Shown here piece after piece: positions 11,449 through 23,277 of a stretch of DNA of 64,000 bases (position 1 is the first letter of the stretch; each line of letters begins with the position of its first letter). The notes below the pieces were generated by a model. That model was not told where the DNA came from, did no database searches, and worked only from the letters and a program-made list of their open reading frames with translations. Source of the stretch: Gigaspora rosea (taxonomy: Eukaryota; Glomeromycota; Glomeromycetes; Diversisporales; Gigasporaceae); the NCBI GenBank assembly GCA_003550325.1, contig QKWP01000063.1, forward strand, positions 1 to 64,000, written 5' to 3'. The translations under genes were made by a program, and so were the position numbers.

Positions 11449-12822
11449 CTAGACAATGTCCTATGTCCCATGTCCGCAGTGATATCCCAGCAGAGCATTG
11501 TACATGGACGTTGTCCTACTAATTTTTAACTTTGTCTGGGACATGTCCGGGACATGTCCGTTAAACAGGCCAATCAAATTGCCTAAATATTAGAAAAAAT
11601 ATATTCGTACTACTGCCCATAAACATATATATTAAATTCAAGCAGGTAATTATTATTTATGAAAAAGACAAAAATTTATTGGGACAACAATATTTCAAGT
11701 TGGTTATAGTTATCAAAATGATATTAGAATAGTGGGATATAAATATTAAGACAATCAATAGTAAAAGTAGATAGGCTTTTCGATATATTTTTTATTATAA
11801 ATTATGCTTTGAACATATTTTAATTTATGCTTGTCAATTGTTAACTCTAGTGAAGTTACTGCATCTCTGCCATATACTAGGCGAATTATAATAAATTATT
11901 TTCATTTGAATTGTATAAATATATTTAAAATTTGATTGTAAAGTTATCAATCAATATTTAAAATGTAATAAGTTTTTTTTCTTATTGGTACTAATGGAGT
12001 AGCTGGTGAAGCAAGCAAAGAAGGTGATTGAGGTAGTTCTTGAACAGGCATATTGTAGTTGATTAGAAGTAGAAGTGTTGTAACCGTTAGCAGAACAAAC
12101 ACTTGTTAAAATAGTAGAACCAATCTAACAAAATAGCAGGTACCTAATCAATGAATAAGTGAAAATTAACAATTGAATAAACTAAACAAGTTATACTTTT
12201 AACAAAAAAATTTTGGTTACTAATTGGCTAATGTTGAAAGCTGTGTTTAAAGACTTTAGTAAATTAATACCTTAATTAATTGTAATCATTTCAACTAATT
12301 GCATTGATTAAGCAACATCTTAATCACTAGTAGATCATGTTGAAGTACTTGATGTACTTTTTGAAAAGATCTAAACCTTTAAATAGATCAGATTCAAAAT
12401 GAACTGGCTAATGTGAATCAGTTGACTATATGTAAGCAACTAAAAAAATAAATATATTGAAGGTGAGATCGAAAAATTAATTGTATACATTTTGACCTAT
12501 TTCACTTAATTAAATAGCAGACGAATTAGTTTGGGTTAGCATAAAACAATTTGGTTATTTTGATATGTCTAATATTCAAAAAGTTCAGGTCTATTTAAAA
12601 TACATAGCTAAATATATAAAAAAACTAAGTATCTTTGTATTAAGATCAAGTAAAGGTCGCTTAATGGTAATTTAATTTATGCATATTGAATAAATTTTAT
12701 AGGCTGCTAATCACGTGTCGATTAATATAAATGTTTGGGACAAGAAAATTTTCCTGAACATATTCGTGGACGTCCTGTCCCGGACAGTTTGCTGTCCGTG
12801 TCTGTGTCCCATGACAACACTG
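11449..12822. other. Right part of the hAT-like element, no coding sequence
   Basis: AT-rich DNA with subterminal motifs (GGGACATGTCC repeats at 11535-11560; GTCCCGGACAG...CTGTCCGTG near 12775-12800) and no ORF worth calling. Confidence 0.5.
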
Positions 12823-12830
12823 CTTTCATG

Positions 12831-13920
12831 TACAATTGTAACCGATTTACATGTCATTAATTAAATCTTTAGCAATTTCCAAACTTCACATGTTTCACGT
12901 ATTCCACATACTAGTTTGCTTGATTTAATCTTTAAGTCTTTTTTTTTACATCAGTATTTGAAGTTTCCAACTTTATCTCTGTATGTACACAATTTATTGC
13001 TTTTCTACTACAAGGAAGCAAATAAATATCATACTCTTCTTTAATCTGATTTTATCTGCTACTTGCTAAATATGAACCTTGGTAAATTTATATAAATCAT
13101 TAATTTTTTTCAATACATCTGCTTATTAATTACAATATACTTTAATGTTTATATAGCAAGTTCTATGTGTTTTTTTTTATAAAAATGCCTACCTATTTGC
13201 TTCTAGAATTGCTATAACTTTTAATCTCGAAATAATCTTATAATTGCATTTGAAATAATAGCACATAGTTAAAATACAATCACTTTTTTTAAAAATTTAT
13301 AGTATAGCCGCTATTTGCCATTAGGTTTAGAAAATTCTGTTAGCATTAAATGTTGCATTTGTTTAACTTTATATATAAGCAATAAACCTCTTTTTCAAAT
13401 ACAATTTAAAATATTTATTTATATTATAAATCTAATTCCTATAATGAAGTTACAGGTTTACCACTAGTTCTAGAACAAAATATAAAACTATTTGTATTTT
13501 AAATTTTTCCTTATGAAACAACCTTTTATTTTCTAAACAAAATTATTCCTTGCTAAATTTTGTATATACATACAGATACTATATGCACTGTACATATTGT
13601 ACATACTGTACGCTAAAAAAAAAAAGTTCAAGACAACACATAAATGCACATCACTAGTTGTTATGGAATTTGTATAAAAGGAAATTGGTAAATAGGCACA
13701 TTGTAATAGAGATAATGTTCAATTAACATAGGGTCTATCATGTGACCTTGATAAAGAACAAGATGGACAAGTAGAAAGAAAATATCAACAATTACATAAA
13801 AACATTCCAACTGAGAACCTGGAGATATAAAGATGTGATTGAATTGGTTCTATATGATAGATTGATTAAGTTAGCTAGCTTAGTAAGACTATTTTTAACT
13901 CAACAATTCTTTTTTTCTCC
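12831..13920. other. AT-rich DNA, nothing recognised
   Basis: No ORF, no clear repeat end and no RNA gene could be supported here. Confidence 0.6.
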
Positions 13921-13968
13921 TACTGTATTATTTCATAATGTCAATAAATAGATCCAAGCAAGAATAAT
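13921..13968 (+). repeat. 48-bp direct repeat, partner at 17938-17986
   Basis: ACTGTATTATTTCATAATGT followed by CAATAAATAGATCC occurs here and, with a few changes, at 17938-17986 in the same orientation. Both include an AATAAA-like signal, so these may be the ends of related retro-derived sequences, but no full element could be delimited. Confidence 0.6.
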
Positions 13969-14189
13969 AACCTGACGCATGACAAAAGTCATGCTTAAGT
14001 TATTATCGCGAGGATCTTCACATGTAGCAAAGCCCAGGGATGGGATTATGAAATTGCTATTTATAGTTAGTTAGGGAATATAATAGAAATAGAAGAAATA
14101 TAAAAGGATAAGAAAGTATTTTTGAAATGATAAGTACTTTTTCTTTGCTACCTGACTTTGGTCTTGCTCTTCATAGATAATCCCATCCA

Positions 14190-14345
14190 GCCCTCCCAAA
14201 AAAAAAAATGAAAAAAGAGAAAAGAAAACTGAAAAGAGAGGAAAGAAAAGTGCAAGAAGAGGAAAGAAAAGTGCAAGAAGAGGAAAAAAAGTGCAAGGAG
14301 AGAAAAGAAAAGGGCAAGGAGAGGAAAAAAAGTGCAATATCAGAA
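14190..14345. repeat. Purine-rich tandem repeat
   Basis: A plus-strand run of G and A built from the unit GGAAAGAAAAGTGCAAGAAGA repeated several times. The long minus ORF across it (14071-14463) is low-complexity Phe/Leu/Ser and is not a gene. Confidence 0.85.
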
Positions 14346-14984
14346 AAAAAAAATGCGTAAACCTTTGCAAGTTTTTACACAAGTATAAACTTGCAAAAAT
14401 CTTATGATTAGTTAGAGGTATTATGTAGGAGTAATAATTACGTAAGTTTATGCTGTAGTACATCAGTGAATTATATATATGTAATATTATGTAAGTAATT
14501 GCTATAATATTTTAAAAATCTTATGATACAATGCAAAATAAAAAATGCACCTTTGGGGGTTGCAGAATTGCAGGAGTAATAGTTTCATATATTTTGTGCT
14601 GTTTTCGCAGTTTCGCAAATTTTCGCAAATTTTTAAAATTTTTTAAAAAATAAATAAATAATATACATATTCATATAATCATGCTTTTTTACAGAGTTTT
14701 GCAATATTTCGCACGGTTCTCAATTTATTATAAATTTTTTATTTTTTTATTTATTATTATTATATATTATATTATACATTTATTAAATATATATTTTTAA
14801 TTAATATTACATACTTTATTATATATTACATATTATTTTTATATTATTACAAACATTTTAAACTACTTTCGCACTTCATTACATTTATTCTATTAATATA
14901 TACAAAAAACTAGCCCTATACACTTATTTTCGCTCACCCTACAGTTAGCTATTATCTTCGCTTCTTTGGTTTCTATTGTTTTTG

Positions 14985-15960
14985 AAAGTGTCAGAAGTCA
15001 TAGTTGGCATGCGCAAGGTTTCAAAAAGTTGTTGTTTTTCTTGCAAAGCGCTGAAATAAAATAAATTAATAAAAAAATTTAAAAATAAACCAAAAAAACA
15101 AAAACAAAAAAACACAACCCAAAAAAAATAAAGTGAAACCTTGCAAGAACTTGCAAAAACTAGCAAAACTTGTGAAAACTTGTGCAAATTCTCTAAAGAA
15201 GCATTCTTGAAAATTTAAAAATTGCTAGGGGTGTGTTCTTGAAGTGTCAGAAGTCATAGTTGGCATGCGCAAGGTTTCGAAAAGTTGGTATTTTTCTCGC
15301 AAAGTGCCAAAATAAAATAAATTAATAAAAAATTTTAAAATAAACCAAAAAAACAAAATCAAAAAGCACGAAATAAAAAATAAATAAAACAAAACCTTGC
15401 AAGAACTTGCAAAAACTTGTAAAAACTTGCAAAAACTTGTGAAAACTTGCAACCATTTCTCTAAAGAAGTGTTCTTAAAGATTTAGAAATTGCTAGTATG
15501 TGTTTTTTTGAAAGTGTCGAAAGTTGTGGTTGGCATGCGCAATGTTTCAAAAGTTGGTTATTTTTCTCGTAAAATGCCAAAATAAAATAAATTGATAAAA
15601 AAATTTTAAATAAACCAAAAAACAAAAACAAAAACCATGAAATGAAAAAATAAATGAAGCAAAACCTTGCAAGAACTTGCAAAAACTTGCGAACGCTTGC
15701 GAAAACTTGTACCATTTCTTTAAAAAAGTGTTCTTTAAAATTTAGAAATTGCTGGGTATGTGTTCTTAAAAGTGTCAGAAGTCGTAATTGGCATGTGCAA
15801 GGTTTCAAAAACTTGGTTGTTTTTTTTGTAAAGTGCCAAAATAAAAATAAAATAAAAAAATTAAAAAAAATAAATAAAAAAAATAAAAAAAACAAACAAA
15901 AACAAAAAAAACAAACGAAAACAAAAAATCTAAATGAAAACAAAAAAAAAACAAAATAGA
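14985..15960 (-). repeat. Tandem repeat, about 260-bp unit, four copies
   Basis: The landmark GTGTCAGAAGTCATAGTTGG recurs at 14988, 15244, 15514 and 15772 (spacing 256, 270 and 258). Each unit also holds AACTTGCAAAAACTTGC runs and an A-rich segment. A related array in the opposite orientation lies at 35530-36900. Minus-strand ORFs here are Phe-rich low-complexity translations. Confidence 0.85.
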
Positions 15961-16420
15961 AGATCTAATTATAAACAAAAGATCTAATCTGATCTTGTAG
16001 TACAAAATTTGAACATCATCAAACTATTTAGAACTATTTCAAAAAATTAGTCCAATGCGCGATCCAGGTTACAGATCTATTGATCCAGCTTGTTTTTTGG
16101 TCCTAAAATATTTCGAAAGGGTTCGAATATTTATGTAAGAAATTTAGTATAAATTTATGATTTCTTATAGTTCATAAAAAATTACAGTTCATAAAAAATT
16201 GTAAAAAATTTAGCGTAAACTTTTACAAGTTTTTACAATATATAAGAAAATTATAAACTTACATAAAAGGTTTAGCGTAAAACTATACAAGTTTTGTGCA
16301 TAAGAAAATTGTAAATTTACATAAAATTTTACATAAATTTACGATTTTCTTATATATTATAAGACTTAAGTAGAATATTTTAAAGTTTACGTAAGTTTAC
16401 GATTTTCTTACATACCGTAA
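15960..16420 (-). repeat. Dispersed repeat, inverted counterpart at 34500-35530
   Basis: The complement of 16020-16110 (CAAGCTGGATC, then ATAGATCTGTAACC) matches 35370-35450. The GTAAATTTACATAAAATTTT motifs at 16150-16400 match 34500-34790. Together with the flanking tandem array this is one large repeat family present twice in opposite directions about 20 kb apart. Confidence 0.75.
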
Positions 16421-16439
16421 AAACTTGTGCAAGTTTATG

Positions 16440-17640
16440 CATATATATTTTTGCTGATGAAGAAGAGGAAAGAAAAGTGAAAAAGGAAAGAAAAGTGAAA
16501 GAGGAAAGAAAAGTGAAAAAGGAAAAAAAAATAAATAAGAAAAGAAAAGTGAAAAAAAAGTAAAGAAAGTGAAAGAAGGAAATAAGAGTGAAAGAGTAAA
16601 GAAAAGAAAAAGAGAAAAGAAAAGTGAAAAAAGAGTAGAACAGTTCATTGATATTAGTATAGAAATGAGAAATTTAGTAGCTCTACTTCAAATATTATGA
16701 TTTGAAAAGTATAACTTATTATATAATATTACTTTTACTGTTTATCACTTCCACAATGCACTAACACAATTTTTAACTAAATGAGGTTTTATTAGAGAAA
16801 TGAAAAGAAAAGAAAAAGAAAAGAAGGAAAAAGAAAAATAAAGAGGAAAGAAAGTAAAAAGAGAGTGAAAGAAAAAGAAAAGGAAAAGGAAAATAAAGGA
16901 AAAAGAAAATGAAAAGAAAAAAAAGTGAAGAGAAAATGAGGAAAAAAAGGAAAATAAAAAAAAAAGTAAAGAAAAGAAAAGTGAAAGAGAAATGAAAAGT
17001 GAAAAAAAAAGAAAAGTGAAAGAGGTAAAAAAGGAAAGAGGAAAGAGAGATGAAAGAAGAAAGAATAGTAAAAAGAGAAAAAAGAAGAATAGAATAAAAA
17101 AAAAAGAAGAAAAGTGAAAGAGGAAAGAAAAGTGAAAGAAGAAAGAAAAGTAAATGAGGAAAGAAAAGTGAAAGAGGAAAGAAAATGAAAAAAACAGCAC
17201 ATTGATATTAGTATTGAAATGGAAAATTTAATATCTATACTTCAAAATATTATAATTTGAGAAGTATAATTTATTATATAATACTACTTTTACTGTTTAT
17301 CACTTCCACAATACACTAATACAATCTTTAACTTAATGAGGTTTTTATTAGAGAAATGAAAAGGAAAAGAAAAGACAAGAAGAGAAAAAGAAAGAAGAGA
17401 AAAGAAAAGTGAAGAAAAAAAAAATTAAAAGAAGAAAATAAAAGTAAAATGAAAGAGAAAAGGAAAGTAAAAGGAAAAGAAAAGTAAAGAGAAAATAAAT
17501 AAAAAGCAAGTAAGAATAGAAAAGAAAGAAAAGAGAATAGAAATGAAGATGAGAAAAAAAAAAGTATAAAGAATAAATGAATATATAAGATGTAGAAGAA
17601 AGAAAGGAAATATGAAATGCAATAAGAGAATGAAATTATG
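16440..17640. repeat. Direct duplication of a purine tract plus a 160-bp block
   Basis: Three long G+A tracts (16445-16640, 16795-17190, 17350-17620; GGAAAGAAAAGTGAAAGA words) alternate with a non-purine block. That block is present twice, at about 16640-16800 and 17195-17355, with landmark TTTACTGTTTATCACTTCCA. The unit is about 555 bp. Long minus-strand ORFs here are translations of poly-pyrimidine and are not genes. Confidence 0.85.
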
Positions 17641-18260
17641 AGAAGAATGAATATATAAGATGCTCAGGGATGTGCTTGCTAACTTGTGGATGGCCTTGCT
17701 CTGCAATTTGCTCCACAACGCTCATCTGATGTTAGTAGTAGAAATATAAAAAATTATAGTAAATACAATAATGCGCACACCCTTTGCATTTTGACCACGT
17801 TGGCATATCATACATGTGTTCAATCCTCTTTTTGTCGCCATGTGATCATTATGCAATACTTTGTGTGCGTGCATTGAGTTGAGTATTTTGTGTAATTAGA
17901 AGTTAGATATCTATAGCCATAGTGTGGCACTACTCCCACTGTATTATTCATAATATCAATAAATAGATCCGAGTGAGAATAATATGATATCTCTAAAGAG
18001 CTAATATTATAACCTAATATTTTTAATAGTTCTGTATCACAATCCTTAATACGAAACGTCTTTAAATTCTTACAATTATTCAGTCCTATGAAAACTCAAA
18101 ACACAGAAATGCATTCATAAATATGAAATTGTATGCAGGTAAGCACAGATTTCATAAATACTGCACGGAAACTGCACGGAAACTGATTGTCCATAAAATT
18201 TAATACATGTTGTCACATTAAAAATTGAAATCCGTGCACTATCGTGCATAGTATTATATC
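17640..18260. other. Spacer without recognised gene
   Basis: It includes the second 48-bp direct repeat (17938-17986). The 63-codon ORF at 17686-17877 has no recognisable features. Confidence 0.5.
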
Positions 18261-18269
18261 CATATATTA

Positions 18270-18720
18270 ATGTGCATTAATCTTAAAGATCACATAATTT
18301 CTGTGCATTAACATGCACAATCATTAAGATTTTTAACAATCATAATTTTTGTGCACTGACATACACAATCGTTAAGGTTCTTAACAATCATAATTTTTGT
18401 GCACTGGCATGCACAATTGTTAAAATTCTTAACAATTATAATTATAATTTTCACGCTCTGACGTGCATAATCATTAAGATTCTTAATGATCATAATTTCA
18501 GTGTACTGTCGTCATGATCATCACAATCGTTAAGATTTCTTAACGATCAATTTTAACGATCATAATGTTCATTTCTGTACATGATATCATAATCACTACA
18601 ATCATTAAGACTCCTTAATGATCATAATTTCAGTGATGATCGTCACAATCGTTAAGATTCTTAACGATCATAATTTTTGTTCATGACATCATAATTGTCA
18701 CAATCATTAATTGCCAATCC
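18270..18720. repeat. Tandem array of short hairpins
   Basis: Units of about 45-75 bp each contain a near-perfect palindrome of the type ATCGTTAAGATTCTTAACGAT followed by CATAATTT and a GTGCA-rich spacer. At least seven units can be seen (about 18319, 18368, 18412, 18470, 18526, 18602 and 18648). Stem positions covary between units: ATCATTAA pairs with TTAATGAT, ATCGTTAA with TTAACGAT, ATTGTTAA with TTAACAAT. Degenerate units continue at 19070-19290. Confidence 0.85.
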
Positions 18721-19059
18721 AGATAAGATTAGCAATATTTTTATATTTAGAATTGGAGCAAAACAAATATATAAACACGGTAGTACAAAATCTGGATCAG
18801 GCCTGTATATATAAAATTTTTATATGATTTAAAGAATTTAAAGATATTTTTACTCATATCTTCTTATCTACTAGTCCGATTTTAATAAAATTTTACTAGT
18901 AGATGCACAAGAACCTGCTCTACAACTTTACATATATCAAAAATAATATTTACTTAGTACAAAAAACTTTTTATTAGCCTAAAACAGATTTACTAATATA
19001 TTGTTTATATAATTGTTTATCCCCAATTCCAAATATGATAATAATATAGCTATAGTGCT

Positions 19060-19310
19060 GATCTTATCCGAATTGGTAATTAAGATCCTTAACGATCATA
19101 TTCTATGTACTAATGTAATGAAGATCATAATTCCGTGCATTAACGTGATGATCATTAAAATTCTTAATGATTATAATTTCTGTGCAATGACATATACAAA
19201 AACATTTATTTTGTAAGTAAATAAACATTACATTTTTGTTTTTTGGTTTTTTTTTGCACTTAACAATAATAATTTCTGTGCATTAATGTGCAAAAATTAC
19301 ATTCGATTTG
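19060..19310. repeat. Degenerate continuation of the hairpin array
   Basis: Two further units (TTAAGATCCTTAACGATCAT near 19080; ATCATTAAAATTCTTAATGA near 19150) and the GTGCATTAATGTGCAAAAA spacer words are present, followed by T-rich stretches. Confidence 0.6.
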
Positions 19311-19599
19311 TAAGTAAATAAATATTTATTTTTTTTTATTTTTTTTTATTTTTTACACTTACAATTTTCACAATTTTTTTTTATTAAAAACAATCTAAAA
19401 TAATTTGCACTCTGATCGACATAAATTTGCACGTTGATTGGTCTTTTATTCTTGATTTGATTGGGTAAATCGAAACATGTGAATGTTGTCATAATGATGT
19501 AATCTTTTTATACCATAAGCTTGATCTTCGTTACACACAGATCGTGTTGGCGGTAGTGATGACGTAATGTAGAAATGTCATAATGACATAATTCTGATG

Positions 19600-21632
19600 A
19601 TAATGCTTAATTCATCAAGCATGTGACTTATCTCTTTACTTAAACTTTCTCAATTCATGAAACGTGACTTTCCAAATTTACTTCTATTCCTTGATTTCCT
19701 GATTAAGCCAAAGAAGTCAATCAAACGTTTCACATGAACTTGAAAGCGTTTTGTAAAATGGTTCTAAGTTCAAGTGCAAGTGCAAGAACAATTGCACTGC
19801 AATAGATAAAAGAAAAAGATATTAATAAAAATATTGAATATATTAGCTAATACTAAAAAAAAATTACATTTCGCTGAAGATTTAGATGATTGATTTCTGG
19901 GTTTTTCCATTTTTTGTAAATTTCGGTAGGAAATTTTGCCATCCGGATTATCTGATAATTACGATTTTTATAGTTCGTAGTTTTTATGTCGATCTACAAA
20001 CCAATAGCGGCATAGTTATATCCAAAATGTGATCAAAGTATGCTAAAACTAATGTAGCAATATGATCAAGCTATTATGCTTTAACGCTTTAACGCTTTTC
20101 ATTGGTTATACAACCCGAACTAGATCAAGGATGTCATCACAATTCAAATTCATTAGCAATTGTTAATCATGATAGTTCCAAATCAACCTTAACCACATAT
20201 GAAATTCTTTATAGTATCACAAGAAATTTTGTCACCTGACAAAATTAGCCGATTAAATCGCCGTATGATGCAATTTCCAACCGATTACTACATTTCTAAG
20301 GGGGTCCAAAATTCCGGATCAGGATGTGACAGAGTGCATCGAAATTATGATCAGCTTGATCAGAATTGATCAATTTTGCCCCAAGATCATAAAAAATTTT
20401 ACTAATGAAATCATTAAGTAAAAAATGCCAAACTGATAATTTTGCTATAGAGCCTGCTAACATCTCAGGATAAACGCCGACCTAGATCTGACGCTTCTGA
20501 CCCGGAAATTGGGGATAGCCCTGCAAAAATTCATTTCTACGGAAATGTAAAATTAATAAACCCTGATGACTTAAAGATTTTTTCATTTTTTGTAAAATTT
20601 GGTCGTAAATTTTGCCGTCCGATGTTATGCTCATTTTTTATTTTTTTAATTAGTTATTTCTTATTTTGGCATAGTTGTGGCTTATTCGGGTGATTGAATC
20701 TCCAAACGGGTGATCAAATCTCCAAACGGCTGATCAATTCCCCAATCGACTGATCAAATCCCCCAATCAACTTTCCAGTCGGCTGGTTAAATCTCCCACT
20801 TGAAGGATTAAAGCCCCATACGAATTGGGAGTATATAAAGGTTTAGTTTCTGCTTAGGAGAGGGGGAGACGAATAGTTAACGTTGTATATAGTTATTTTA
20901 ATAAAGATAAACCTTATAACCCGAAACTATTTGTGTTAATGTATTGTTTTAAACCATATACTTTTGTTCACGATCGAACTAAACTAGCACAATTTCATCA
21001 AGCTTTCCCAACCGATCGTAACACCGGATTATCTGATAATTACTAATTTCTTCGGCGATTTTTATAGTTCGTAGTTTTATGTCAATCTACCAACCAATAA
21101 GAACATAGTTATATCCAAAATGTCTAAAACTAATGTAGCAATATGATCAAGCTATTATGCTTTAACGTTTTTCATTGATTATACAACCCGAAACTATGAT
21201 CGAGGATGTTATCACAATTCAAATTTATTAACAATTGTTAATCATGATAGTTCCAAAACAACCTTAACCACATATGAAATTCTTTACAGTGTCACAAGAA
21301 ATTTTTCACCTAACAAAATTAGCCGATTCAATCGCAATTCCCGACCTATTACTACATTTCTAAGAAGGGTCCAAAATTCTGGGTCGGGATGTGACGGAGT
21401 CATCGAATTGATCAATTTTGCCCCAAGATCATAAAAATTTTACTAATGAACTCATATCCATTCATTAAATAAAAAATGCCCAACTGATAATTTTACTATA
21501 TAATCTACCGGTAATAATATTTTGGGATAAACGCTGACCTAGATCCGACGCTTCTGACCCAGAAATTTGGGGGATAGCCCTGTAAAAATCCATTTCTACG
21601 GAAATGTAAAATTAATAACCCCTAATGACTTA
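19600..21632 (+). repeat. Two tandem copies of a 680-bp repeat, second copy split by a solo LTR
   Basis: The segment from about 19900 to 20560 is repeated at 20560-21632. Landmarks are GGATTATCTGATAATTACGA at 19937 and its counterpart at 21026, and ATCAAGCTATTATGCTTTAA in both. Excluding the solo LTR at 20623-21023, the period is about 681 bp. A diverged third copy, including its upstream flank, lies at 58920-59860. Confidence 0.85.
20623..21023 (+). mobile_element. Solo LTR (401 bp)
   Basis: It starts TGTTATGC and ends CGTAACA, with a TATA-box-like GTATATAAAG at 20831-20840 and AATAAAGATAAACC downstream. The uninterrupted first repeat copy reads GCCATCCGGATTATC, and here the same site is split. 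The target duplication is CCGA (20619-20622) versus CCGG (21024-21027), 4 bp with one change. No internal element region remains, so this is a solo LTR left by recombination. The LTR is unrelated to that of the Gypsy element at 1242-11448. Confidence 0.8.
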
Positions 21633-21639
21633 AATATTA

Positions 21640-22200
21640 CTACATTTCTTCCAACATTATTACATTGTCACTATCGAATTATTACACTTCGATTACTATA
21701 TTTCTGCACAGTGGATTCCTACTACCACATTTTTTGTTATATATTTTACCTCATTTTTGGTGATTAGGTTATTGTATATAAAGGCTTGCTACAGTAAAGA
21801 GAAAATCTTTTAGAAAATCTTTGAAAAACACAAAACGAATAATTTCTTAATAATATAAAAATTATCTTATTATATCCTAATGTCCACTCTTAAGGTTAAA
21901 TTGGTAGCGAAGTTCATAAAGTCTCTCCTGAGCCATGACAACGCCAAATTATAGTAAAATTTATGAATCAACCAAATACTGAGTATCATAACATCAGTAT
22001 CGATGAAGTACTTACGAACGTAAATTTTTTAAAAATTTCCACAATACAGCAATAGTCAGTAAGTATTTAACATCAAATTAAATAGAAACAACAACAGTTA
22101 ATTCCAATTAACATCTTATCACTTAATTTGTTTGTTTTGCATTAGGAGTTTTTACCCCACCTTTTTTTCACTTGATAAACTTTTTTGGATTAGTATAAAT
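21640..22200. other. AT-rich spacer
   Basis: No gene or clear repeat was recognised. The ORF overlapping its start (21567-21767) lies mostly in repeat sequence. Confidence 0.5.
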
Positions 22201-22209
22201 TTTAATTTT

Positions 22210-22840
22210 TTGTTATGGAATCCGAAAACATGGGTCGGTCAGTCAATTTTTCTTTAATTTACTGTAAATTAACAGAATAATATTCACATATAAAGTTATG
22301 CAAGGTTGATTTTATTTTGCACAACAAGGAATCAAAAAGTAGGGTCAGAAATCACATTTTTTCTGCCAAGCCTATCGAACAATAATGGAAATTAAGATCT
22401 CCATTGGATAAAAATAGCGGAAAAAAAATAAATGTCAAAAATGGGTCTTTGTGTAATGCAAAATGAAAAATTAACTTTGTGTGGTCTTATTTCTTCACTC
22501 AGTCTGCTTGTTGTGGCATGCGGGAAACCACCAACTGTTCCCACAGCAACCCCCAATACAATCATTTTACACATTATATGGAATCTGAAAACATAGGTCA
22601 GTAAGGTCAGAATTTTTTTTAATTTACTGTAAATAATAGAGCAAAATAATATTCACATCTAAATTAAGCAAGGTTAATTTTAAATTTTACACATGGCCTT
22701 AAGTCTAAGGCCACGCATAATTGATTTTTTGATTTGCATTACATAGAACCTGAAAATGGGCTGGCCAATCAGTTTTTTTTTTTTTTAATTTACAGTAAAT
22801 TAATAGAATAATCACATTTAAGCCTACACAAAGTTAATTC
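22210..22840 (+). repeat. Three direct copies of a 115-bp repeat
   Basis: TATGGAATCCGAAAACATGGGTC at about 22215, a variant at 22575 and a more diverged copy at 22740 are each followed by TTTAATTTACTGTAAATTA and ATTCACAT. The spacer between the first two is unrelated, so the copies are dispersed rather than strictly tandem. Confidence 0.75.
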
Positions 22841-23036
22841 AAAAAAAATTGGATCAGCAGCATGTTATTACCGTTAGACTATCAGATAATTACAGAAATT
22901 AAAGAACATAGATACAAAAGTCTAAAAAACTCTGAAAAAAAATGAATTAACATAAAAGAGCAAGATCGGGGTAAAAATTTGAGTATGTATCTGATATTTT
23001 CCAAAGAGAAGATATAAATTCCAACAATTATATCAT

Positions 23037-23094
23037 GCGCATTTTATATAACATGCATTAATGTGCATTAATGTGCATGTTATTATAAAATGCA
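23037..23094. repeat. AT-rich hairpin
   Basis: GCATTTTATATAACATGCAT pairs with the complement ending at 23094. The loop consists of ATGTGCATTAATGTGCAT repeats. Confidence 0.7.
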
Positions 23095-23255
23095 CGTTTT
23101 CCCTATTACTACAAATGAAACTGTAATGATTAAATTATATCAAATATAATAAAAATACCATATTTGCAACATAGTTTCAAATTGTAATATTGGTTAATGT
23201 GATCTAATTATAGAATTTCTTGCAATAGTTAATAATTAAAAATGCTGAATAAGAT

Positions 23256-23277
23256 GGGTGGCGCAAATGCGCCACCC
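23256..23277. terminator. GC-rich perfect hairpin (10-bp stem)
   Basis: GGGTGGCGCA pairs with TGCGCCACCC across two A residues. A pure GC-rich stem is striking in this AT-rich DNA. I have no evidence that it ends a transcript; the terminator type is used only because a strong hairpin is seen, with T-rich DNA about 20 bp later. Confidence 0.25.

Larger units (their letters stand above)
1186..12822. mobile_element. hAT-like DNA element split by a retrotransposon insertion
   Basis: An 8-bp direct repeat CTTTCATG occurs at 1178-1185 and 12823-12830. Just inside are imperfect inverted ends: TATTGTTGTACATGGACA on the left, and on the right the complement of CAGTGTTGTCATGGGACA. CAGTG ends with an 8-bp duplication are the hAT signature. 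Subterminal GGACATGTCC-type motifs are clustered at 1190-1240, 11450-11570 and 12760-12815. Apart from the inserted LTR element it holds about 1.4 kb of AT-rich DNA with no transposase ORF, so it is non-autonomous. The left end is degenerate (first base T, not C). A second left-end-like copy near 11492 complicates the reading. Confidence 0.55.

Noticed and set aside
11449-12822. A separate complete hAT element starting at about 11492
   Set aside because: CAGAGCATTG resembles a hAT end, but the 8 bp before it do not match CTTTCATG at the right end, while 1178-1185 do.
14071-17718. Several long Phe/Leu/Ser-rich ORFs on the minus strand
   Set aside because: They arise from pyrimidine tracts and A/T-rich tandem repeats, without start context, domain or conserved pattern.
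18308-18493. ORF with repeated peptide KIMIVKNLND
   Set aside because: It is a translation of the hairpin tandem array; the repeat continues past the ORF without keeping the frame.
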